DNA from: Dipteris shenzhenensis
Lineage: Eukaryota > Polypodiophyta > Polypodiopsida > Gleicheniales
Strand: one strand, 5' to 3'
Length of the DNA stretch: 64,000 nucleotides
Assembly (NCBI GenBank): GCA_047967505.1
Contig: CM106538.1
The notes under the pieces are model-generated. The model had not been told where the DNA came from. It made no database searches and saw only the letters and a program-made list of their open reading frames with translations. Positions 55,968-64,000 of the stretch are shown here, in pieces (position 1 is the first letter of the stretch; every line of letters starts with the position of its first letter). Position numbers and translations under genes: made by a program.

Positions 55968-56858
55968 CTGTTTTACGACTCCATCTGACTTAAGAGCAAT
56001 CGTACCTTTTCCTTTTGCTGGACATTTTGCATCATTGCCGACTGCTACCAGGATATCATTCCCTATCGACTATAGAGAGGTATACCAATCCTTCCGACTG
56101 GTCATGTGGCATGATGCACCACTGTTAATAATCCAAGGTTCATCCGCAGGTACATGAACTGCCTCCGTGCAAATCTCCTCAATTGCTACGAATAGCTCTA
56201 CTGGTATTGCCTGCGCACTGTTGCTAAACTCTCTCTTTACTTCGTTCTTCTCATCTGCAATCTTCTTCTAACACTCATTCTGCTTGTGCCTAACCTTGTT
56301 GCAATAGAAGCACTTGATCTTCTTCTTTCTCTTTTTATTATCAGAAGAAGATGGGTTACTAGAGTCCTTACCCTTACCTTTCTTTGATCCGGTCCAGAAA
56401 GCCGACAGTCCTCGTCTTTTGATCTCCTCCTCCAAAAGCATCGCGCTGAAATCCTCAAAGTTGAGGGGAGGATTTCTGTTCTGCGTATTCAACGTCGTAA
56501 CACGACCATCGTACTTTGGTGGGAGAATCCGTATGTACCTTCGTGCTAGATTCTCGCTGGTGATGGTGATGCCAATCGTAGTCATCTGCTGATCACACAG
56601 ATTCTTCACCCTGGTGATGAACTTCTCTACCGCTTCAAACTCAGACAATTTTTCATTCGCGAGTTGAGTCTCCAGATTCTAAATCCGCGTTTGATTCGTG
56701 GTCTTATACTGATTTTTCAAGACCATCCATGCCTCCTCTGCCGTGGTGACATGTTGAATTAACGCCATGAAGGAATCACTCACACTGCAGACAATGGCAT
56801 CTCTCACAATTTGCTCGCAAACAGAAACACACTACCAAATCTTCTTGCTAGAGCCCAA
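55968..56858 (-). pseudogene. copia C gag and protease
   Basis: Gag is N-terminally truncated: only about 20 codons separate the primer-binding site from sequence that normally lies in mid gag (RDAIVCSVSDSFMALIQHVT). A UBN2-like region and a knuckle CFYCNKVRHKQNEC follow, with arginine in place of the usual glycine. The protease site reads WIINSGASCHMT, with asparagine replacing the catalytic aspartate. In-frame stops lie near 56270 and 56070. Confidence 0.8.
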
Positions 56859-56870
56859 GCTCTGATACCA
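56859..56870 (-). other. primer-binding site of element C
   Basis: The reverse strand reads TGGTATCAGAGC and abuts the LTR start TGTAAGAAAA at 56871. Confidence 0.9.
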
Positions 56871-57174
56871 TGTAAGAAAATAATACAATGTCTGTGCTCA
56901 ACAGATAAAAGGAACTCGTACGCAAGAGAGAAAAATAGATAGTATGGAGAATCAAAAATTTGATTACTATAGAACTAATATAATAGATGGCGCTACCTCC
57001 CAACCGTGCACTCCTATGAAAGAAGCTTCGATGGCAAGCTGGAAACAGTAGAGGACGGAGGCTGGATGCTAAGGAATCAGGGTTGCTGTAGCCAGTGATA
57101 AAGTGGGCTTCATGGGCTTGCTCTTATATAGCCACCAGTCATAGTTGGTTAGACCCAATTGGGTGACTGACCCA
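56871..57174 (-). repeat. truncated 5' LTR of element C
   Basis: It matches the first 306 bp of the left LTR and stops after GACCCA at 57174, where unrelated DNA begins. The next 87 bp precede the inverted-repeat arm. Confidence 0.9.
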
Positions 57175-57478
57175 AGGAATCAGGTTTTCTTGGGACAATT
57201 ATTGCTCCAACCTTACAATTTTTTCAGAGCCTCATTACGACAATCTATGTATGTGTCTGAGTTGCATAGCCTTTTACTTTGATCCTTTTCTTTTGTCACT
57301 CTTTTGTTATTGGAGAAACTTTGAGCCTAGGGGTGTGACATATTGAGGTCTACGAATATTTAAGAAAAAACAATTTTGTGTTAAGGGACTGGGATTGAAC
57401 CCACACACATGCGCACAACTAGCGGAGCGAAAGAGAGATGCATTGTCATGACCGAGCAGTGGTGAGAGATAGAGAGAG

Positions 57479-57481
<3 letters not shown>

Positions 57482-57512
<31 letters not shown>
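57482..57512. repeat. (GA)n microsatellite
   Basis: A GA run that mirrors the CT run at 26248-26284. Confidence 0.95.
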
Positions 57513-57516
<4 letters not shown>

Positions 57517-57837
57517 CTGGGGGATACCTGTTGAGTGAGAGAAGGGGATACATGGAAAGAGAGAGGGGGCTTGGGATGAGATGAGGCTGCAGATGGAGGA
57601 ATGATAGAGCCCAGAAATGAGGTTGGAGGCTTACATAGCCCAACCTTGGATACACCACCAGCATGGAGGTGTGATTCACAGTAGGAATTGCGTATAGACT
57701 TGCAATGCCAATGCTTTTCCAATCTGCATGCAACTTGGACACTTATTAAATTATGCAACTGGCTGAGCCTAGTAGCGACTCTCCTTGCCACCACCCACAT
57801 TTCATAAGCTCGAGGAGCAGAGGGAAGTTGAAAAACA

Positions 57838-59033
57838 ATGGCGGCGACAAATGCGAGAATGAATGTGAGTGTTGACATGCCTGCTTATTATACTGTGGGG
57901 TTGGCCTCCTTGCAACTGCCTAGATCTCTTGTAGCAACCCTCATGGCAGCGCTCTACACCTTCTCCCTCTTTTTAACCTCCAGTTGGGGATGGGCACCCG
58001 ATATCGAACCTCGACTGTTTGCCAATGTGACAACAACTTTCTTGCCATTGCTCCAAGTTTCTAGGAGTATTAGGCATGTCATGGAAGTAGAGATCTTGTG
58101 ACGGCACATCTTTAAAATTTTGCAATTGAACTCATCAGTTTGACACCCTACTTATATCGAAGTGCTGCAAGCATCCAGTGTTCCCACAGGTATGGTCTAT
58201 GATCTCATCGTCAGTGATCAAAGCATGAAGGAATTGAACCCTCTTGAAATATGGCAGAAATGTTGCCACCTTGAACCACATTACAAACTATTGAACCAGC
58301 CTTACAACAACAAATCGTCGAGTCTCAAGTGAGTTGGAGTTTTTGGAAACTCTCCTTGGAAGGCAAACACACGCTGTTTGTTCCAGGATTGGCTCCCAAG
58401 CACAAGCAATTGTGCTTCCTACACCACAAGAGTATGTTCAAAATGCTCATCATTGGCCTACAAGCTGTTGGCAACGTGTTGCGCATCGTGGAAATATGGA
58501 TGCCACAACATCAGGACTTCAGTTCTATGGAAGCCATCACCGCATATGTGAGCATTTTGATGATCATCTTTGTGACCCTGAATTGGTTTGGATGCAGTCA
58601 CTATCAAAGCCCTCTACTAATCGACACAAATCCTACCCAATTCTCACACTAGATTTCCTCCCAAAGACCCAATGTTCCTCAGCCTTCAGAGAGGATATCA
58701 TTGTGTTATTGCATTGGGTTCTATTGCTGCTATCTTCAGTGCCCACGCTCTACTATGGTATGTACTACATGATGATTGGAAAGCACCGGTGCACCCTATG
58801 TTTCCTGGCAGCTCTCCTCTTATAGCTTGGGCAAAACTTATTGTTGGTAGCTACACTCACATTGGAAGAAGTTTTGGATGTGTCTCAATGTTGGTGTCTC
58901 GGCTGCCCTAGTTTTGTTAATGGGTCCGTTGTTCGTTATGAGAAGCATCATTATTGCTGTGATAGGAATGATCATGGGATGGCACAATTTTAATGAAGCA
59001 TCCACATCCTCCTCTAAGTGGATCATACCCCAT
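57838..59033 (+). pseudogene. membrane-protein-like coding relic in the right arm
   Basis: The first block (57838-58101, 87 codons) begins MAATNARMNVSVDMPAYYTV and carries SLVATLMAALYTFSLFLTSS, a helix-like stretch. The second (58329-58652 and 58334-58825, two phases) has AITAYVSILMIIFVTLNWFG and LLHWVLLLLSSVPTLYYG. The last readable piece is VSAALVLLMGPLFVMRSIII, then a short tail to a stop near 59033. Phase changes differ slightly from the left-arm copy. No known family was recognised; introns or decay could explain the breaks. Confidence 0.35.
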
Positions 59034-59829
59034 GTATTAGCATGATACCACTCTAGTTGTCAACGCCATCAGGCTCCTCTTTCAATTTTAAAGATCTATT
59101 ACTTCACCCCAACTTTAAAGGAAGTGCTTCCATCCAATTGTGCGCTTTATGTTAGAAAGCACTTGTAGTAGACCACTAATGAGTGAGTTTCTAGTTATGT
59201 AGCTTGAGCACAACTTGCTCTTGTGGGTATGTAGCTTGAGCACATAAAAAGCATTCACTTTGGTACATCCACATCCAATTCAAGCTCACTTTGACCCTCT
59301 TATAAATTTAAGATATTTTTACACACATGTAAAGGGTGTCTTATCACATTTTGCCTAATTTAATGGCTAAAACCATAAAGGATAGATTATGAATGAAAGC
59401 ATTCAAGTGTAATAACATATTCATTGTTAAGGCAAGTTTACATCCAACTACTCTAGCAAATATAGTTACCTCTATCCGGCAGTATGGACAGGAAGATGAC
59501 AGAATGAAAAAATGGTATTTCTAATAAATTATAGTCCTTCCACTCCTTCATTAGGCGGCATAAACATCCCTACTCACTTTCATTGAAATGTCCAAACTCC
59601 ACCTATCTCAAGAAGTAGAAAGAGCAATATAAGTATGAGATTGAAAGGTAGAGATCTCGACGAGAGATAAACTTGTAAGAATCACTGGGAGGCTGCTGTT
59701 AGCCAGACCATAGAGCAAACACTTTGTTAATGTGTAGAGATAGATTTTTTATCCAAGGATCTTTGTTGTGTTTGCATCTGCTCATCTTTTATTAGAGCTT
59801 CTCCTTTGTGTTCTAGTTGCCCACCTTGC

Positions 59830-59858
59830 TATATATATAAGTATATATATATATATAC
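59830..59858. repeat. (TA)n tracts
   Basis: They mirror 23896-23935. Confidence 0.85.
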
Positions 59859-60041
59859 AAAACACTGAAGAGGCACATAAGTCTCTATTTTGCTAATATC
59901 TTGGTTCAATGAATAGCTCTATTTGTTAAGGTAATACATGCCATGGCAATGTCCATGGATGTTTGAAGCATGAATGGTGGGACTAAGACACGAGCAATGC
60001 TTGAGTTTTGAGTCAAGTTAGACTTTTGTCAAGCTGCTTAG

Positions 60042-60171
60042 GGTATTTTCCATGTTGGGTATTGCTTATAATGCTCTCTTTGCTACCATTTTTCCACACT
60101 TTCATAGGTATTTTCCATGTTGGGTATTGCTTATAATGCTCTCTTTGCTACCATTTTTCCACACTTTCATA
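60042..60171. repeat. 65-bp tandem duplication, right-arm copy
   Basis: Two identical 65-bp units start at 60042 and 60107. They are the reverse complement of the duplication at 23582-23711. Confidence 0.9.
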
Positions 60172-60736
60172 GCTGTGGATTCTGAAATCGTTGCTTCCAC
60201 GACGGGTGCACACATCCTCTTCTAGTTCCTACACAAGATTATGGAGTCATTGCTAGCTTTGAGGGAGCCAATGGAGCCATGGATGATTATTGTGGCATAA
60301 TCCAAGATATTATTAATGGTCTTCCCTCTCTCCCACAACAACCCTCTACCAATAGACCTCCCAAAATGGTGCTCAAATTTTTGTCCTTCCTAGATTATGG
60401 GAATTGCCACAAAGATTTGGATACCCATTTCTACACATAGGGCACATTTTTTGGTTGAGAGTGCTCATACTTTGGTGCATGCGTTTATTTGCAACACCTA
60501 TGTACTTCATTGAAGGATCTTTTTGTCATAGTTTGTCTCTTTTTCCTTGTCATTTTACCACGGTCTCACTTCTACCTCCTCATTTCAATTATATAATGAG
60601 CTAAAATTTCTCCCGATTGTTATTCATGGGGATCACTTTTGTCCTCCCCCTTTCCAATGTTATCCATTAACTTAAATCATTTCTATAATTGTACTCATTT
60701 GTGCATATCCACACAATAACAAGATTTAATTAAAGC

Positions 60737-60738
<2 letters not shown>

Positions 60739-60785
<47 letters not shown>
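60739..60785. repeat. (TC)n microsatellite
   Basis: It mirrors the GA run at 22983-23016 and is longer. Confidence 0.95.
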
Positions 60786-60790
<5 letters not shown>

Positions 60791-61772
60791 GCTTATCTAA
60801 TACTTTCAAAGAATAGAGAATATCTTTATATGTATAAAAGGTTATATAGAAGAATGATGTAACAAAGGCTTCATGGGATAACACTCAAAAAATATTCAAG
60901 AGCTTAGAAGTAGCCTATTTTATTGTTTGCATATTATATTGTCTCTTACATACGACATATATGCTCAACATAATTCAAGAACTTAGAAGTAGCACATATG
61001 CTCAACATTTGCTATCACTATTTAACTTCTATATTGTATCTTATATATTAATAAATAATTTTATGTCATCATTAGGGAAATTTTTAACTCAATAAGGGCC
61101 TCACAAAGAGTGGATTAGCAAAATGGATTATGAAAAAACAAGGCCTATAGAGGGTCTAATCACCCCCATATGAGTCCAAATTTCAAAAAGGTATCCTACC
61201 TGTACTAATTCAAAATCTTTGTTCCTTTGATTTTCGGTCCAAGAATCTATTTTTGAATTCCTCTGATCACTTCACTAGAAGGTTACTATTGCAAGAAAGC
61301 ACCTTTCATATTGAAGTTGCACCAGAGTATACTATGACTCGTCAAGGCACAATGAAGCTTAGATCAAGGTCCCTCAAGGAGCCCTCAAACAACAACGTGC
61401 TACATTAACTAGGAGACTATAGAAAATAAAAAAGAACCCCTTGTGGTTACAAGCATAGGAACAAGGTTGTGGAAACCAATTTAGAGCTCAGCATATGATG
61501 GTGGAGCAAGGAAGCATAGGGTGCAAGCTACACCATATGTATCTTTGGACTATTTTTACTTATGAAGCATTACTTACAATCATGTAGTTGTGTATTTTTC
61601 TAATGTCATATTTTTTATAGGACTTTTATGAATAGTGCATAAGAGAGAATTTATTTCCATTCTTAGGGATCCCTGTTGGCATGTAGTACAACATGCACTA
61701 TTGTAAGAGGTTGCAGCTAATTTAGGGAATATTGTGGACCCATCAAAAGTTGTCTGTGCATGTGATGCTACT

Positions 61773-62205
61773 AGCATTAGTAGGCAAGAGTACTTAGTTG
61801 TGTATAATGTTTTGTAAATGCATTTTGAGGTCAAGGTGTAAAGAATCCTTTATTACTGAGACTAATACATGTTAGAAATGCAAGGGAAATTTTATATTCT
61901 ATTGTCGAATATCTATGGGGTGGACTTATACACATTTAAAAAAGCATGATGTTGGAAGAGGTACAAATAAGATGAAAGTATTTATACTCTTGCCTACTAA
62001 TGCTGCTAGCATTAGTAGGCAAGAGTACTTAGTTGTGTATAATGTTTTGTAAATGCATTTTGAGGTCAAGGTGTAAAGAATCCTTTGCTGTAGAGACTAA
62101 TATATGTTAGAAATGCAAGGGAAAAAAATATATATTGTCCAATATCTATGGGGTTGATTTATACACATTTTAAAATGCATGATATTGGAAGGCACAAATA
62201 AGACA
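61773..62205. repeat. direct duplication at the outer end of the right arm
   Basis: AGCATTAGTAGGCAAGAGTA begins at about 61773 and again at about 62010. About 195 bp following each copy match, with small differences. The left arm has a single copy. Confidence 0.8.
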
Positions 62206-62559
62206 AAAGGATGAGAGAGCAAAAAAGGAAGGTGCACAAGGTACCGAGGCAAAGCAAGGACCAAGCACCTTTGAGTACATGAAACATAACTTTGCATGTA
62301 TGCAAGGTCCAAGCAACAATGGTAGAGTTTTATAGCATGAAAGCAAAAACTGTCTGTAGACTTCATAGCATGGGATTGCATCAACACTTATGACATTCAA
62401 AATGGTTCTTCTTATTAAAAGTGTTATCAACCATGAAAGAAAATGTTTAAAAATAGTTCACCCGTATGTTAAAAAACCCAAGTGTCATTTATGACATTCA
62501 AAATTGTTCTTGCAACCATCCTGTAGTTCCTAGAGATTTTGCCCATACTTCCATCCCCT
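62206..62559. other. spacer, no gene recognised
   Basis: Overlapping reverse frames (62097-62387, 62170-62430) partly translate the duplicated arm end and show no motif. Confidence 0.4.
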
Positions 62560-62950
62560 TCCCTTCAACCACTAAGAGGTATCTAATAGTTTTATAGAAC
62601 ACTTGAGATATCATCACCTCCTAATACAAAACCATTATTACTATTTGTAGAACACTTGAGATATCATCACCTCTTAATACAAGACCATTCTTACTATTTG
62701 TAGAACACTTGAGATATCATCACTCCTTCCCTTCAGCCACTAAGAGGTACGTAATACTTTTGTAGAACACTTGAACCATTCTTACTATTTGTAGAACACT
62801 TGAGATATCATCACCTTTTAACACAAAACCATTCTTACCGTTTGTATAACACTTGAGATATCATCACCTCTTAATATAAGACCATTCTTAGTATTTGTAG
62901 ATCACTTTAGATATCATCGCCTCTTAATACAAGACCATTCTTACTATTTG
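62560..62950. repeat. tandem repeat, about 53-bp unit
   Basis: The phrase TTTGTAGAACACTTGAGATA, continuing TCATCACCTCTTAATACAAG and ACCATTCTTACTA, occurs about six times with changes. A longer phrase, CAACCACTAAGAGGTA, marks two larger periods near 62565 and 62733. Confidence 0.85.
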
Positions 62951-63003
62951 AGAGATTAATGGATTAAAGGTTTGAAGCTCATAGGAGACGAAGGAAGAGA
63001 AAG

Positions 63004-63166
63004 TCGGTTTCGACATGAGGACAATAAAACTAATTGGAATATTTTGACTTATGTATTATACCTTTTTGAAGACTATGAATTTTAGTCAGTTTCAACATTA
63101 GGATGATAAAACTAATTAGAATATTTTGACTTATGTATTATATATTTTTGAAGACTATGAATTTTA
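63004..63166. repeat. 81-bp tandem duplication
   Basis: Two copies begin GTCGGTTTCGACATGAGG (63004) and GTCAGTTTCAACATTAGG (63085) and share AATATTTTGACTTATGTATT and TTTTTGAAGACTATGAATTT. Confidence 0.85.
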
Positions 63167-64000
63167 ATGAGGAGAGGCATGCACACTACTTAGTAAATAC
63201 ACTAGTACTACTACTAGCCTACGGCTATTAAGCCTAGTAGCACCAGTGTGATTTTGAGCCTTGTATCACCCTTTTAATAATTTTCTTTCATCGTTAGTGC
63301 AATAGAAATTATTCCTTCTATCAGAAGAATCTTGCCAAATTTATTCAAAGTGATGATTTTGTAGTCTACAGCCACTATCCTCTGACTCTCAAAAATATAT
63401 TAAATGTGAGCACCCATTTATCTTGTTTGATCAACCCTAGACTATGCTACGATAGGACGTTACTAGAACAAAAAAAATATGAATTGATATGGCAATGTTC
63501 GGTGTGAAATAACCAAATTAAGGATTTAATAAGAAAGAAAACAATCAGAATCAATAGGCTATTCAATGGCTCAAATCTGCACATAAATTATAATGTGCCT
63601 CCCAACTCTTATGCATTCTAGCTCCTCATGTTTGATAAGAATGCAAACAATAATGAAATCACATTATCTTTAGTTTCAAAGTAAGCAAAGCACCAAAAAT
63701 AAATGCAAACGTATTGGATGAGGAATAAATAGGTATAGATATAGATAGACCTATATATATGCATTCATAGATATAATGATGATTAAAGTTGGACGGTCAT
63801 AATAATATTATGTGTACTATCATTGGGATTAGGACTACTATTGGTAATATTGTATTTAGTAGTAGGAGAATTACCATTAAGGAACACTCAAATAAAATTA
63901 CTAATGGTGGTGATAAAACTACCACTAGTAGTTTGGTAATTACCCCTAACATCTACAACAAATATTTGATGGGTAGCTAGTATTAGGTCAAAAGGCCCCA
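63167..64000. other. AT-rich right end, no gene recognised
   Basis: No supported gene or element. A short TA tract lies near 63749-63760, and the 63-codon frame 63789-63980 has no motif. Confidence 0.45.

Larger units (their letters stand above)
52318..57174 (-). mobile_element. Ty1/copia element C (right LTR truncated)
   Basis: Reading leftward: truncated 5' LTR 56871-57174, primer-binding site, gag, protease, integrase, RT, RNase H, polypurine tract and complete 3' LTR 52318-53039. GGTAG precedes it at 52313-52317. Its right LTR lacks about 418 bp, and the corresponding LTR segment followed by GGTAG occurs at 15348-15710. Pol is interrupted by several stops. Confidence 0.88.
57262..61952 (-). 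repeat. right arm of large inverted repeat (about 4.7 kb)
   Basis: It is the reverse complement of 21830-26494. The arm holds the coding-like block, (GA)n, (TA)n, the 65-bp tandem duplication and (TC)n in mirrored order. It begins 87 bp right of the truncated LTR of element C. The outer end runs into a local tandem duplication that the left arm lacks. Confidence 0.9.

Noticed and set aside
62560-62950. A regular array with a roughly 53-bp period, considered as a CRISPR array.
   Set aside because: The repeats are contiguous and degenerate without unique spacers, and the genome is clearly eukaryotic.

Overview
This window reads as nuclear DNA of a land plant with a large, repeat-filled genome. 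The grounds are plant-type Ty1/copia retrotransposons, a primer-binding site complementary to plant initiator tRNA-Met found next to several LTRs, LINEs with DUF4283-like ORF1 and CCHC ends, a cytoplasmic 25S rDNA fragment, and a potato-inhibitor-I-like gene relic. There is no prokaryotic operon structure. A fern or another non-flowering plant is possible, but the sequence does not prove it. Almost every long reading frame is a retroelement remnant; I see no clearly intact host gene.

Layout, left to right. 1-4,395: reverse-strand copia element cut by the window edge, with a 494-bp LTR. 5.2-6.4 kb: first copy of a dispersed 1.17-kb repeat (second at 46.9-48.1 kb). 7.0-9.9 kb: forward LINE with dead reverse transcriptase. 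10.0-15.7 kb: forward copia leader and gag fragment joined tail to tail to a reverse-strand copia (element X) whose LTR is chimeric. 17.6-18.9 kb: decayed 25S rRNA fragment. 21.8-26.5 kb: left arm of a 4.7-kb inverted repeat. 27-29.4 kb: a decayed reading frame and two paired-arm hairpins. 29.6-31.8 kb: LINE with inverted 5' part. 33.2-37.0 kb: retropepsin relic and degenerate forward copia A. 37.0-40.1 kb: reverse copia B, apparently inserted into A, with an uninterrupted 947-codon integrase-RT-RNase H frame. 40.7-41.3 kb: a cluster of ACGT-core promoter motifs upstream of a frameshifted protease-inhibitor relic. 42.4 kb: another copia LTR. 45.5-46.9 kb: gag-only copia D. 49.9-51.3 kb: strongly strand-biased G-rich satellite. 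52.3-57.2 kb: reverse copia C with a truncated right LTR. 57.3-62.0 kb: right arm of the inverted repeat. 62-64 kb: tandem repeats and AT-rich DNA.

The most unusual features are structural. Two nearly identical 4.7-kb arms lie in opposite orientation about 31 kb apart. The missing half of element C's right LTR, with a matching GGTAG target-site duplication and similar GC-rich flank, lies about 42 kb upstream at 15.35-15.7 kb in the same orientation. This pattern fits a circular permutation, tandem duplication or assembly error. Other points are an H-type interleaved inverted repeat in a copia leader, a potential G-quadruplex/Z-DNA satellite, and an ABRE/bZIP-site array upstream of an inhibitor relic that has lost its reactive-site residues. 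There is no evidence that the genes here work together as a pathway; they are mostly independent selfish-element insertions.
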